A DNA stretch of 64,000 nt from Romboutsia sp. CE17 (GTDB taxonomy: Bacteria > Bacillota > Clostridia > Peptostreptococcales > Peptostreptococcaceae): positions 2,418,001 through 2,482,000 of the forward strand of contig NZ_CP051144.1 in assembly GCF_012317385.1 (NCBI RefSeq). The letters are read 5' to 3'. The position numbers were made by a program, and so were the translations under genes. The stretch's first letter is position 1. Each line of letters begins with the position of its first letter. Below are positions 7,477 through 16,727 of this stretch, piece by piece. The notes under the pieces are model-generated. The model did not search any database. It was not told the origin of the DNA and saw only the letters and a list, made by a program, of their open reading frames with translations.

Positions 7477-8832
7477 TTATTTTTTTATTAATTTAACACA
7501 AGTTTCAACATGAGGAGTATTAGGGAACATATCCATACACTTAACTTTTTCTACCTCATATCCATAATTTTTAAATTCAACTAAGTCTAAAACTAAAGTC
7601 TTTGGATTACATGAAATATAAACTATTTCTTTAGCACCAAATCCTGATATATCTCTTATTGCATCTTTATGAACACCTGGTCTTGGAGGATCAACTATTA
7701 TTAAGTCAGGTTTTACTTTAAAGTTCTTAACAGTTTTTGCTACATCTCCTGCCACGAATTCACAGTTAGTTAATCCATTTAACTTGGCATTATTATTAGC
7801 CGCTACTACTGCTTCTTCTATTAATTCTATACCATAAACTTTTTTAGCAGCACCTGCCATAACTTGTCCTATTGTTCCAGTTCCACTATATAAGTCAAAT
7901 ACTATTTTATTTTCATGATCTCCTACAAATTCTCTCGCTATAGTATAAAGTTTCTCTGCTCCCTTAGTATTAGTTTGGAAGAATGAAAATGGAGATATCG
8001 TAAACTTAAGACCTAATAACTCTTCATTTATATAATCTCTTCCGTGTAATATTCTTAGTTCATCACATTGAACCGCATCAGCAAGTCCATCATTTATAGT
8101 GTGTAATATACTAACTATCTCTGCTTCTGTATCAAGATTTATTAACATATTTTTGTATTCAGTCATATCAAAATCTTCTTGAGATGATGTAACTATATTA
8201 ACCATTAGTTCATTAGTATTTATACCTTTTCTAACAACAAGGTTTCTTAAATATCCTTTATGGCTCATAGTTCTATAATATGGTAATTTCTTTTCATCAA
8301 AATATTTTACAGTTGAAGTTAATACTTTTATAAAGTCTTGGTCTACTAAATAACAACCATCAACAGTTAAAATATCTATATGTCTACCTTTTTTGTGAAG
8401 ACCTAGTGTAAGAGGACCATCCTTCATTTCATCCCCAAAAGTATATTCCATTTTATTTCTATATAGTCTATCATTTGGACTTCCCTCTATACCTAAAAAT
8501 TGGAATCCAAATATATCTTGCTGTAAGAATAAATCCATAACTTGTCTTTCTTTTATTTCAAGTTGCTTTTCATATGGTACAGATAATATTGTACATCCTC
8601 CACATTCACCAAAATGCTTACAAGGAGTAGCTGTTTCTATTGGAGATTTCTCTAATACTTCTAACATTTTCACTTCAGCCTTTTTACTTCTAGCTTTCTT
8701 TACTACTGCTTTAACCTTTTGTCCACTTATTCCGCCCTTCATGTGGATTTCTCTATTATCTAACATACTAACAGTAGTTCCACCGAACTCCATTTTATCT
8801 ACTTCAAATTCAATTATGTCTTTTCTTTTCAC
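7477..8832 (-). CDS. rlmD: 23S rRNA (uracil-C5)-methyltransferase, RlmD/RumA family
   Basis: 451 residues. An N-terminal TRAM-type beta domain (about 1-65) is followed by iron-sulfur ligands C71, C77, C80 (CKHFGECGGC) and C160, then a SAM-binding fold with FDLYSGTGTIGQVMA, the VDPPRPG motif and the catalytic cysteine in SCNPKTL near the C terminus. It methylates uracil in 23S rRNA; in Firmicutes such enzymes may act on both U747 and U1939. The start is GTG at 8832 with Shine-Dalgarno GGAGGAAATACA. It follows the pseudouridine synthase gene by 32 bases, making an rRNA-modification pair. A decayed fragment of this gene lies at 3763-3950. Confidence 0.9.
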   Translation of the reverse strand: MKRKDIIEFEVDKMEFGGTTVSMLDNREIHMKGGISGQKVKAVVKKARSKKAEVKMLEVLEKSPIETATPCKHFGECGGCTILSVPYEKQLEIKERQVMDLFLQQDIFGFQFLGIEGSPNDRLYRNKMEYTFGDEMKDGPLTLGLHKKGRHIDILTVDGCYLVDQDFIKVLTSTVKYFDEKKLPYYRTMSHKGYLRNLVVRKGINTNELMVNIVTSSQEDFDMTEYKNMLINLDTEAEIVSILHTINDGLADAVQCDELRILHGRDYINEELLGLKFTISPFSFFQTNTKGAEKLYTIAREFVGDHENKIVFDLYSGTGTIGQVMAGAAKKVYGIELIEEAVVAANNNAKLNGLTNCEFVAGDVAKTVKNFKVKPDLIIVDPPRPGVHKDAIRDISGFGAKEIVYISCNPKTLVLDLVEFKNYGYEVEKVKCMDMFPNTPHVETCVKLIKK

Positions 8833-8864
8833 TGTATTTCCTCCGTAACTTATATATTTTAAAA

Positions 8865-9587
8865 CTATTTTTCTTCTATTAGTTTTATTTCTTCTTCAGT
8901 TAGCTCTCTATATTCTCCTAAGGCTAAACTCTCATCTAACTTTAATTTTCCCATAGAGAGCCTTTTTAAGTATACTACTTTTTTACCTACACTCTCAAAC
9001 ATTCTTTTTACCTGGTGGAATTTTCCTTCATGAATAGTTAGTTCAATTTCAGATTCAGCTCCACTCTTTAATATAGTTAACTGAGAAGGCATAGTTTCAT
9101 ACCCATCATCAAGAGTAACTCCTTTTGAAAAAGCCTCTACATCTTCATCTGTTACTACTCCATCTATTTTAGCATAATAAGTCTTAGGCACATGCTTTTT
9201 CGGAGATAAAACTCTATGAGATAACTGTCCATCATTGGTTAAAACCAATAATCCTTCTGTATCCTTATCTAATCTTCCTACTGGAAAAGGCTCAAATACT
9301 AAATATGATGGATCTATTAAATCTAATACAATTGGATCTTTCTTATCAAATGTAGCACTTAAATAACCATCTGGCTTATTCATCATTATATATATAAACT
9401 CTCTATATTTAATTTTCTCTCCATTAAATAATATTTCGTCACCTTCTGGATCAACTTGCAGACCTGGATTTGTTACTGTTTTTCCATTAACTACTATACT
9501 TCCATGTTTACAGTATTTTTTTATTTCTGCTCTACTTCCACATCCTATATTAGAAAGTATTTTATCAATACGTTGCTTCTTTGCCAT
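8865..9587 (-). CDS. rsuA: RsuA-family rRNA pseudouridine synthase
   Basis: 240 residues. An N-terminal S4 RNA-binding domain (QRIDKILSNIGCGSRAEIKK, about 5-60) precedes the catalytic domain with GRLDKDTEGLLVLTNDG, which holds the catalytic aspartate, and the conserved KFHQVKRMFESVGKKV near the C terminus. This arrangement fits RsuA, which makes pseudouridine 516 in 16S rRNA, although the related RluB/E/F enzymes are hard to separate by eye. Shine-Dalgarno AAAGAAAGG. It is co-oriented with rlmD, 32 bases upstream of it. Confidence 0.85.
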   Translation of the reverse strand: MAKKQRIDKILSNIGCGSRAEIKKYCKHGSIVVNGKTVTNPGLQVDPEGDEILFNGEKIKYREFIYIMMNKPDGYLSATFDKKDPIVLDLIDPSYLVFEPFPVGRLDKDTEGLLVLTNDGQLSHRVLSPKKHVPKTYYAKIDGVVTDEDVEAFSKGVTLDDGYETMPSQLTILKSGAESEIELTIHEGKFHQVKRMFESVGKKVVYLKRLSMGKLKLDESLALGEYRELTEEEIKLIEEK

Positions 9588-9810
9588 TTATTATATTACC
9601 TTTCTTTAAAATAATAATTTATATAAAACCAAACTTCTTACAATTTTAACATTTACTAAATTTATAAGTAGATAGATATACTAATTTATAGATATTATTA
9701 TACTTTTAATTTAAAGTTATTACAATTTACTATATACCTTTTTTTATTTTAAAGATATAATATAATAAATGGGTAAGTTTTATGAATATCGTTTTTATGG
9801 AGGTTTAACT

Positions 9811-10674
9811 ATGTTAGTTTCTGCTAAGGAAATGTTAATTAAGGCAAAACAAGGGAGATACGCTGTAGGTCAATTCAATATAAATAACTTAGAATGGACT
9901 AAAGCAATATTATTAACAGCTCAAGAAAATAATTCACCTGTTATATTAGGAGTTTCTGAAGGTGCAGGTAAGTATATGTGTGGTTACAAAACTGTAGTTG
10001 GAATGGTAAATGGTATGATAGAAGAGTTAAACATAACAGTTCCAGTTGCACTTCACTTAGACCATGGTAGTTATGATGCTGCATTAAAAGTAATAGAAGC
10101 AGGATTCTCTTCTGTTATGTTTGATGGTTCTCACTATTCAATAGAAGAAAATATAGCTAAAACAAAAGAAATAATAGAAATAGCAAACGCTAAAGGAATA
10201 TCTGTAGAAGCAGAAGTTGGAGCTATAGGTGGAGAAGAAGATGGCGTTGTAGGTTCTGGTGAAATAGCTAATCCAGATGAATGTAAGCAAATAGCTGAAT
10301 TAGGTGTAGATATGTTAGCTGCTGGTATAGGAAATATACATGGTAAATATCCGGAAAACTGGGCAGGTCTAAACTTTGACGCTCTAGCTGCTATAAATAA
10401 TGCTACTGGAGATATGCCATTAGTATTACATGGTGGAACTGGTATCCCAGAAGATATGATAAAAAAAGCTATATCTTTAGGAGTATCTAAAATAAATGTT
10501 AATACAGAATGTCAATTAGTATTTACTGAAGCAACTCGTAAATACATAGAAGATGGAAAAGATTTACAAGGTAAAGGATTTGACCCTCGTAAAGTATTAG
10601 CTCCAGGTGTGGAAGCTATAAAAGCTTGTGTTAAAGAAAAAATGGAATTATTCGGTTCAATAAATAAGGCATAA
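9811..10674 (+). CDS. fba: Class II fructose-1,6-bisphosphate aldolase
   Basis: 287 residues. The zinc-dependent aldolase of glycolysis, which splits fructose 1,6-bisphosphate into dihydroxyacetone phosphate and glyceraldehyde 3-phosphate. Seen are the zinc and catalytic motifs HLDHGSYDAA, VEAEVGAIGGEEDG, GIGNIHGKYP and LVLHGGTGIP, with NVNTECQ for phosphate binding. An upstream in-frame ATG at 9769 would add 14 residues, but TATGGAGG at 9797-9804 is the ribosome site for the ATG at 9811, where family homology starts (MLVSAKEML). It is monocistronic, with an AT-rich upstream region and its own terminator. Confidence 0.93.
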   Translation: MLVSAKEMLIKAKQGRYAVGQFNINNLEWTKAILLTAQENNSPVILGVSEGAGKYMCGYKTVVGMVNGMIEELNITVPVALHLDHGSYDAALKVIEAGFSSVMFDGSHYSIEENIAKTKEIIEIANAKGISVEAEVGAIGGEEDGVVGSGEIANPDECKQIAELGVDMLAAGIGNIHGKYPENWAGLNFDALAAINNATGDMPLVLHGGTGIPEDMIKKAISLGVSKINVNTECQLVFTEATRKYIEDGKDLQGKGFDPRKVLAPGVEAIKACVKEKMELFGSINKA

Positions 10675-10690
10675 TTCCTTAGCTATAAAT

Positions 10691-10738
10691 AAAAGACTGT
10701 AGATAAACTTTTAATTAAGATTATCTTACAGTCTTTTT
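10691..10738. terminator. Bidirectional terminator between fba and 10741
   Basis: The stem AAGACTGTAGATAA with TTATCTTACAGTCTT has one bulge and is flanked by A- and T-runs, so it serves both convergent transcripts. Confidence 0.8.
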
Positions 10739-10740
10739 CT

Positions 10741-11226
10741 TTAACTATAAAATTTTGAGGCGCCTATTAATTGTCTTTTTGCTACTATCTTAGCCAGATT
10801 CGTAAGGGATGCAATCTTTATATCTTCAAAGCTCACTACAAAAACAAATTTAAAATCCGTAAATCCTTCATCGATGTTATATACATCAAAGAAACATCTT
10901 ATATTATCAACTAAATAAAAATCTTGCAATTCTGCTTCAATTTCATCCGTTGCATCTTTTAAATACACTCTTACATCATCAAAAATAACATTGAAGTAGG
11001 ATTCATCTATACTTTCTCCCATTTCTTCAAGAACTTCTTCTATATCTTCCATTGAAAAAACATCTTCAGATAACTTACAATCAAAAACCATCATATTTTC
11101 TTGGTTGATACTATTTGATATATCTTGAACATCTTCAAAGTCTGGACGTAATTTTAAGATATCTTTTACTTCCTTACTACTTACATGTAAGCTTCCTTTT
11201 CTATTCTTCAGTTTTAACTCAATCAT
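10741..11226 (-). CDS. Hypothetical acidic protein
   Basis: 161 residues, acidic, with no membrane segment or signal peptide. The middle is rich in Asp/Glu (SMEDIEEVLEEMGESIDES) and the C-terminal part alternates hydrophobic strands (DFKFVFVVSFEDIKIASL). I do not recognise the family. A GGGGGAGG Shine-Dalgarno supports the start. It lies 25 bases downstream of the nucleotidase-like gene on the same strand, so the two probably share a transcript. Confidence 0.7.
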   Translation of the reverse strand: MIELKLKNRKGSLHVSSKEVKDILKLRPDFEDVQDISNSINQENMMVFDCKLSEDVFSMEDIEEVLEEMGESIDESYFNVIFDDVRVYLKDATDEIEAELQDFYLVDNIRCFFDVYNIDEGFTDFKFVFVVSFEDIKIASLTNLAKIVAKRQLIGASKFYS

Positions 11227-11251
11227 TAGATCGCCTCCCCCATTATAAATT

Positions 11252-11812
11252 TTAATACTTACTTTGTATTAATTCTTTTATCTGATTCCAATCCTTTACT
11301 CTTGTTATTCTTTCATGGTCAACATCTTTATTGTAATTTGTATCTATTAAAATAACATCTATTCCGGCTTTTGCAATTTGCATAGCATTCCAAGGGTTAT
11401 CCTCTATAAATATGTTGCAGTTCAATTCTCTTGCTTTTTCTATTTTATAGTCGCTTCCTAATAAATATACGTCTATATCGGAAAATCCTTTTTTATTTAG
11501 CCAACTTGTTGTAATCTCTGTTAAGCTAGTACTTCTAGCTGTAACAAAATATAAATTATTTTCCTCATATAATTCACTTATTATATCCTTAGCTCCCTCT
11601 ACAACTTCAGCTTCATCATAAGCACTAATATATTCATCATGAAATTTATTTAATATTTCCTCTATATTTTCACCATAAAGTTCTTTCCAATCAAGAGTTG
11701 TACACTCTTCTTCCGTTAAATTCTTTTCATACATTTTATTTAGATATGGTATGAAATGGTAAGGATTAGTTATTGTCCCATCTATATCTATACATATATT
11801 TAAATTTCTCAT
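11252..11812 (-). CDS. HAD-family 5'(3')-deoxyribonucleotidase-like protein (NT5C type)
   Basis: 186 residues. Motif I is DIDGTITNPYHF, motif II lies in FVTARSTSLTEIT, and the IEDNPWNAMQIAKAG stretch near the C terminus holds the motif IV acidic residues. The overall order fits the NT5C/YqfW group of nucleotidases that remove phosphate from deoxynucleoside monophosphates; the real substrate is not proven. A start at 11824 would place the GGAGGGG Shine-Dalgarno inside the coding region, so the ATG at 11812 is preferred. Confidence 0.8.
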   Translation of the reverse strand: MRNLNICIDIDGTITNPYHFIPYLNKMYEKNLTEEECTTLDWKELYGENIEEILNKFHDEYISAYDEAEVVEGAKDIISELYEENNLYFVTARSTSLTEITTSWLNKKGFSDIDVYLLGSDYKIEKARELNCNIFIEDNPWNAMQIAKAGIDVILIDTNYNKDVDHERITRVKDWNQIKELIQSKY

Positions 11813-11912
11813 AAGCCCCTCCATTAATCCAATAAAGTCTAATAGTTAGAAATTATATCATATTTCATATTATAAATCAAAATATGTATTCTAAGTATAT
11901 GTATATAATACC

Positions 11913-11942
11913 AAAAAGCTTACCTAATAAGGTAAGCTTTTT
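11913..11942 (-). terminator. Intrinsic terminator downstream of 11955
   Basis: A 13-bp stem (AAAAAGCTTACCT with AGGTAAGCTTTTT) with a short loop; on the minus strand it follows the stop at 11955 by about a dozen bases. Confidence 0.85.
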
Positions 11943-11954
11943 ATAATTTTACAT

Positions 11955-12824
11955 TTAATTTTTATTTATTTTTGTTCCTAAATCTTGTACTCTTTCTTTG
12001 AAACTAGCAATATAATTATCTGATAGCTTTAAGTATTCTGTTATTTTACCTATATATTTAGGATTTTTAGTATCTAAAAGTTTTATAGCATTTTCCATAG
12101 CTTTTTCTCTTAATTCATATGCTTTTTTAACATCATCTCTTGCATTACTTAATACCACAACATATTCTTCTTTAGATAAGTCTGGCATTTCCATACTTTC
12201 ATATATATCTATAACATCTTTACACATTTCTTCAGCATATGAAATACTTTCTCTTATCTCAGATATTTTATTTAAATTTTTTGCTATATCTTTGGTATAA
12301 GGTAAACAATCTCTCATCGGTATTAATGCTACACGTTCTATATCATAAATATCTCTTTTAAACTCATCTAATTTTTCTAAGTCAGACTCTTTAACCTTTT
12401 TGGATTCTATTTCTTTATTTACCTCTTTATCGACTTCACTGTTTATTTCTTCTCCATTGCTATCATTTTTAGATATGTCGCTATTATCTTTTGATGTACG
12501 CTCTTCATATACATCTTCTTTATTAACTTCGGATTCTTTGCTTATATCTTTATCTTTTGATTTATTACTTTTCTTATTATCCCAATACTCAAAATTAGAA
12601 GTATACTTATCCTTATATCTTTGATCAAACGCGTAATTTTGATAGTATAAAGCTTCTTCTATTTTCTTAAGACCACTCATGTAAACATTACTTATGACTA
12701 TTGTAGTTGCAAGAACTGTGTAAATACTTCCATATATACAATTTCGCTTAAAGTTTTTATTATTTTTAAATAATATTAATAGGGGTATAAGGTATAAAAA
12801 AATAAATACTAATATCCATCTCAT
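11955..12824 (-). CDS. Hypothetical membrane protein with charged linker and helical domain
   Basis: 289 residues. Two membrane segments lie at the N terminus (about 3-19 ILVFIFLYLIPLLILF and 30-50 IYGSIYTVLATTIVISNVYM). A low-complexity Lys/Ser/Asp/Glu linker follows (about 80-150, including SNKSKDKDISKESEVNKED), then a predicted helical domain (about 150-289) with long amphipathic stretches. I do not recognise a family. The layout suggests a membrane-tethered coiled-coil or helical-bundle protein. A good AAAAGGAG Shine-Dalgarno supports the start; it looks monocistronic. Confidence 0.7.
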   Translation of the reverse strand: MRWILVFIFLYLIPLLILFKNNKNFKRNCIYGSIYTVLATTIVISNVYMSGLKKIEEALYYQNYAFDQRYKDKYTSNFEYWDNKKSNKSKDKDISKESEVNKEDVYEERTSKDNSDISKNDSNGEEINSEVDKEVNKEIESKKVKESDLEKLDEFKRDIYDIERVALIPMRDCLPYTKDIAKNLNKISEIRESISYAEEMCKDVIDIYESMEMPDLSKEEYVVVLSNARDDVKKAYELREKAMENAIKLLDTKNPKYIGKITEYLKLSDNYIASFKERVQDLGTKINKN

Positions 12825-12910
12825 TATTTAATTCTCCTTTTCATATAAATAAAATTTATATTTCCCCCATTTTTATATACTTTTTATAGTATTTACATTT
12901 AAATTATTTA

Positions 12911-13603
12911 TTAATCCAATATTTGTATTAAATCAAAATTCAAATAATCACATGAAGCTAATATATACTCTACACCATTTCTTATACCTTTTAGCCCCAT
13001 CTTAAATGATTCTTTTCCATGTAAGTGACCATATATAACTTTTTCTACATTATATTCTTCATATAACTTGGTAAATATAGAGTCTTCTAACTTATCATTA
13101 GTAGGTGGATAATGCGTCATCACTATTAGCTTTTCATAACCTTTTTTTCTCGCTGATTCTAAAGATATTCTTATACGATTTTCTTCTCTCTTATAAATTT
13201 GTTCATCTTTTGCATCAAATTTTACGTCATTTGGACAAATCCATCCTCTTCCACCACAAATAGCATAATCTTCATATTCATAAAAATTAGTTTGTATAAA
13301 TTTACAGTTATCATAAAGCTTATTTAAACTTGTCACAGTAGTCCACCAATAATCATGATTTCCCTTTATAAAAAACTTATTTCCTGGTAACTCACTTATT
13401 ATATCTAAATCAGATTTAGCTTCAGACAAATTAATTCCCCAAGAAGTATCTCCTAGCACTAATACTGTATCTTCTTTTTTTACCTTTGACATCCAACTTT
13501 CAATTATTTTTTCTTCATGCCTATCCCAATTGCCTCCAAATATATGCATTGGTTTATTAACAGAAGTTGAAAAATGTAAATCTCCTATTGCATATAAACT
13601 CAT
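12911..13603 (-). CDS. Calcineurin-type metallophosphoesterase
   Basis: 230 residues with all five metal-binding blocks of the family: GDLHFS (N terminus), GDTSWG, GNHDYWW, THYPPTN and GHLHG. The cytosolic fold hydrolyses phosphomono- or phosphodiesters using two metal ions. The tryptophan-rich GNHDYWW version is typical of a Firmicutes subgroup annotated only as a phosphoesterase, so no substrate is assigned. Shine-Dalgarno AGAGAGGA. Confidence 0.87.
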   Translation of the reverse strand: MSLYAIGDLHFSTSVNKPMHIFGGNWDRHEEKIIESWMSKVKKEDTVLVLGDTSWGINLSEAKSDLDIISELPGNKFFIKGNHDYWWTTVTSLNKLYDNCKFIQTNFYEYEDYAICGGRGWICPNDVKFDAKDEQIYKREENRIRISLESARKKGYEKLIVMTHYPPTNDKLEDSIFTKLYEEYNVEKVIYGHLHGKESFKMGLKGIRNGVEYILASCDYLNFDLIQILD

Positions 13604-13674
13604 AACTTATTCCTCTCTTTTTACATACTAAATTGAATTATTTCCTATATTTATATATATAAACTCATATTAAA

Positions 13675-13711
13675 GTCAAAGAAGCCACCTCAAAATCATT
13701 TGAGACGGCTC
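13675..13711 (-). terminator. Probable terminator of relQ
   Basis: A 12-bp stem (13683-13694 with 13699-13710) contains two positions that pair as G-U in minus-strand RNA but mismatch in plus-strand RNA, which points to minus-strand use. It starts five bases past the relQ stop. The T-tail is weak. Confidence 0.6.
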
Positions 13712-13715
13712 CCCC

Positions 13716-14513
13716 TTATTTTTTTCTAGTGTCTTTATAGACTTCTAATAAATCATCTATTTCTCTTTTTAATTTTATTATTTCAGTTATATCTTCTTCA
13801 TTATCAATTTTATCTAATCGTCTCTGATAAATAATGGCTTTATTTGTATCTCCTAAGTTATACAATTCTTGTATTTTTTTCAATACATCTCTTACGGTTA
13901 CATTTTTTACCTGATACATTACTTGAGCCTTCATTATATCTTCTCTTATCTCGCTCATTTCTTGGTCTAGTAAGAATGCAGCATCAGCAGCTCTTCTTAG
14001 CCTTACAGCTAAATCTTCAGGTATATAATGTTCATATTTATATTTTAATGAGTGTTCTATAGTAGCCCAAAAGTTCATAGCTAAGGTTCTTATTTGTATC
14101 TCACATAAGATTTCTTTAGAACCCGCTATAGAATTTATAGGATATCTTATTATTACATGATAACTTCTATATCCACTATCTTTAAAATTCTTTATGTAAT
14201 CCTTCTCGTATACTATTGACATATCACTTCTATTTTTAATTAATTCAACTATTGTATATATATCTTCAACAAACTGGCACATTATTCTTATACCAGCTAT
14301 ATCTTCCATATTTTCTTCTATATCATCTATATCTAATCTTTTAGCTTTAGATATTATCGAAGCTATTTTCTTAGTTCTTCCTGTAACAAATTCTATTGGG
14401 GAGTACTCTCCCTTAGTTAAAAATTCTTTTCTTATATTTTTAAATTTAACTTTTAACTCTTCTACCGCGTGTTCATAAGGAGCCAATACTTCATCCCATC
14501 TTTCATATTCCAT
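13716..14513 (-). CDS. relQ: Small alarmone synthetase RelQ, (p)ppGpp synthetase
   Basis: 265 residues. A single RelA/SpoT synthetase domain without the hydrolase, TGS or ACT domains: GRTKKIASIISKAKR, EDIAGIRIMCQFVEDIY, DSGYRSYHVIIRYP and EIQIRTLAMNFWATIEHSLKYK. It transfers pyrophosphate from ATP to GDP or GTP. The C-terminal helices match RelQ-type enzymes, although the tail (to about 265) is longer than in the 210-residue bacillus version. A GTG at 14522 sits on the AAAGG Shine-Dalgarno, so the ATG at 14513 is preferred. It is transcribed separately from the metallo-hydrolase gene upstream. Confidence 0.9.
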   Translation of the reverse strand: MEYERWDEVLAPYEHAVEELKVKFKNIRKEFLTKGEYSPIEFVTGRTKKIASIISKAKRLDIDDIEENMEDIAGIRIMCQFVEDIYTIVELIKNRSDMSIVYEKDYIKNFKDSGYRSYHVIIRYPINSIAGSKEILCEIQIRTLAMNFWATIEHSLKYKYEHYIPEDLAVRLRRAADAAFLLDQEMSEIREDIMKAQVMYQVKNVTVRDVLKKIQELYNLGDTNKAIIYQRRLDKIDNEEDITEIIKLKREIDDLLEVYKDTRKK

Positions 14514-14549
14514 CTTGCTCACCCTTTATTTCTATTTTTACAGTCATAC

Positions 14550-15467
14550 TTATTTTATCATAATTTGATTTCTTTGGATATAATAAAGCAGTTCCCCATT
14601 CTGCATTGTATAACTTATTTCATTTAAATCACATAAATAGCTTATTACCGAAATTAGAGAACTTTTATAAAAATGATACTCTTTATAATTACAAGGTAAA
14701 TTATTCTTTACTATTATATTTTTTAATATACTTTCTAATCCAATAGGCTCTTTTAATTCATTTTTTATTTGTTTTAAATATTTATATATAGCTTTTTCAT
14801 GTTTTTCTATTAAGTTATAACTTTCTTTTTTGGATACTATATTTTTACCATGACCTAATACCATATATTCAAAGTTTATATTTCTAATCTTATTTAAACT
14901 TTCTAAATATTCCTTTATATCAAATATAAATAGGAAGTCATATTTACTTAGCATTTCTTCACCTACAAGTAAATCTCCTACAAATATTACCTTATCTTCA
15001 GTCATAATTCCTATACTTCCATTAGTATGTCCTTTAAATTCTATTATCTCAAATACTTTATCATTTAATATTCTTTTACCTTCAGTTAAAACAATATCTA
15101 CTTTTGTACTTTCCGAAGTTTTATCTTTAAAACATTTATCTAGAAATTTATTAGACTTTCCTCCAATTATATACGTTGAAAATAATTCTGGATTTTCTAT
15201 ATAGAGCTTTGTATATTTAGAAGATAGTATTAAAAGATCGTTATTATCATTTTTTAAATTCTCACAAGCACCATAATGATCATCATGTTCATGTGTGTTT
15301 ATAATATAATTTAGTTTAATGTTATTTTGTTCAAAAGTCTTTTTTATCCTTCTTCCCAAACGACCTGGATCTATTATAAGAGCTGTATTATCCTCAAATA
15401 AATATATTCCACTATTTGTGCCACCTTTTATATAATGAGTATTACCCTTTATTTTTATTAAACTCAT
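14550..15467 (-). CDS. Metallo-beta-lactamase-fold hydrolase
   Basis: 305 residues. It has the metal motif THEHDDHYGA (HxHxDH), the later ligands GHTNGS, FVGDLLVGE and VLGHGK, and a helical C-terminal extension of about 90 residues after the fold. The family includes glyoxalase II-like thiolesterases and many uncharacterised hydrolases; no substrate is assigned. The gene starts ten bases after the stop of the cysteine-cluster protein gene, so the two are one operon. Confidence 0.83.
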   Translation of the reverse strand: MSLIKIKGNTHYIKGGTNSGIYLFEDNTALIIDPGRLGRRIKKTFEQNNIKLNYIINTHEHDDHYGACENLKNDNNDLLILSSKYTKLYIENPELFSTYIIGGKSNKFLDKCFKDKTSESTKVDIVLTEGKRILNDKVFEIIEFKGHTNGSIGIMTEDKVIFVGDLLVGEEMLSKYDFLFIFDIKEYLESLNKIRNINFEYMVLGHGKNIVSKKESYNLIEKHEKAIYKYLKQIKNELKEPIGLESILKNIIVKNNLPCNYKEYHFYKSSLISVISYLCDLNEISYTMQNGELLYYIQRNQIMIK

Positions 15468-15477
15468 AATTTCACCA

Positions 15478-16209
15478 CTATCTTATTAATATTTTCTTTA
15501 GTCTATTTATAGTTCTCTTTCTTATTCTTTCATTTTGAGAAATCTTAATTTTTATATTATAAGCTACATTCTGATTTAATAATAATTCTACAAAATATTC
15601 TACAATTCCTCTGTCCCTAAACTCTATATCAATTATTTCATTTGCAAAAAATCTTGAATCTAGTGTCATAATTTCGTCAGAAAAACTTAATCGTGTAGAT
15701 TTATCTAAGTAATCATTTTGTGGTATAAAATCTTCGCAATACTTTATTTTAAAGTTTACAACTTCATTACTTATATCAAAACCATACTTAGATTTTATAT
15801 ATTTTTGATAATCTCTATTTTTCTGATTAATATTGCCTAAATTCTTATTATAATCATCTTTCTTCCAATGACCAAATAATCTACAATTTAAAGGTCTTAC
15901 TTCATATATTAAACATCTATTATTTTCATCTCTAAATGGACAACATCTTTTCTCTGAGTACTCTAAAAAATAATAATCTATTATTCTATCTAATGAACTT
16001 TTTCTTAATTCATCTTTGTCAATTAAATATTTATATATATTTAAAAATTCAACTAAATTTATTCCTACCGATTCCATACAACATTTTCCGCATCCTGTAC
16101 ATTCTCCAATAGGTAAAGTGCTATAAATATAATTTAATCTATCAAACAATTTATTTTTTTTAGCAAAATCTATAGATTTTAAAACATCTATTTTTTTTAT
16201 ACTAGTCAT
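15478..16209 (-). CDS. YkgJ-family cysteine-cluster protein
   Basis: 243 residues. Eight cysteines lie in the YkgJ pattern: GECTGCGKCCMES near residue 40, then KRCCPFRDENNRCLIYEVRP and LNCRLFGHW. These proteins are thought to bind zinc or an iron-sulfur cluster; some are maturation factors, but the role here is unknown. The C-terminal 80 residues are not recognised. It is first in a two-gene operon with the metallo-hydrolase, which may share a metal-dependent process. Shine-Dalgarno AAGGAG. Confidence 0.78.
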   Translation of the reverse strand: MTSIKKIDVLKSIDFAKKNKLFDRLNYIYSTLPIGECTGCGKCCMESVGINLVEFLNIYKYLIDKDELRKSSLDRIIDYYFLEYSEKRCCPFRDENNRCLIYEVRPLNCRLFGHWKKDDYNKNLGNINQKNRDYQKYIKSKYGFDISNEVVNFKIKYCEDFIPQNDYLDKSTRLSFSDEIMTLDSRFFANEIIDIEFRDRGIVEYFVELLLNQNVAYNIKIKISQNERIRKRTINRLKKILIR

Positions 16210-16295
16210 TATTATTACTCCTTGTTATAATTATTAGGTTAATACAAACAATTATTATAACATACTTTATATGATAAATCGTAGGAGGTAATTTT

Positions 16296-16547
16296 ATGAA
16301 TAGATATACTAAAATAATAAATATGATGGATAGTTACTTTGTTAAGGACTATGAAAAAGCTAAAAAAGGAATTACTAAAAAAAGAGAAGTTAGAGAAGAA
16401 ACAGTTCAAAAAGCTTTCTTAAAAGGCGATTGTGAAGTTTTAGTTATTTTAGAGGATAGTGGTAGAGAAATACTTATAGATGATTTCTCTTCTGATGAAG
16501 ACATAAAAAAATACTTAGGAGCTAAGTTTATAAATCCTAAAAGATAG
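16296..16547 (+). CDS. Small hypothetical protein
   Basis: 83 residues, with a basic stretch (about 22-37: KAKKGITKKREVREE) and an acidic second half ending KKYLGAKFINPKR. No membrane segment is visible. A TAGGAGG Shine-Dalgarno eight bases before the ATG and a terminator overlapping the stop make this a convincing single gene. The family is not recognised. Confidence 0.75.
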   Translation: MNRYTKIINMMDSYFVKDYEKAKKGITKKREVREETVQKAFLKGDCEVLVILEDSGREILIDDFSSDEDIKKYLGAKFINPKR

Positions 16548-16566
16548 CCAAAGGCTATCTTTTTTG
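16539..16566 (+). terminator. Intrinsic terminator overlapping the stop codon of 16296
   Basis: An 11-bp stem (AAAAGATAGCC with GGCTATCTTTT) includes the TAG stop at 16545-16547 and ends in a T-run. Confidence 0.85.
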
Positions 16567-16727
16567 GCAAACTGCTACTATAATAATAGTTTCATAAATA
16601 TTGGCAATTATTATAGGTAGAAATTTAAATATTATTTAAGCGCTGCATTCCATTCAACATTTTTATTACCTTGAGTTTATAATTTAATAGTACGAATCTC
16701 TAGCAAATTTATTTATAGTAAAAAAAT

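Larger units (their letters stand above)
7166..7800 (+). repeat. Intact right copy of the duplicated flank
   Basis: Direct repeat partner of 3525-3950. It holds the functional 49-residue ORF with its promoter region, a terminator and the C-terminal part of rlmD. The stretch from about 7403 to 7612 has no counterpart in the left copy. Confidence 0.85.
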
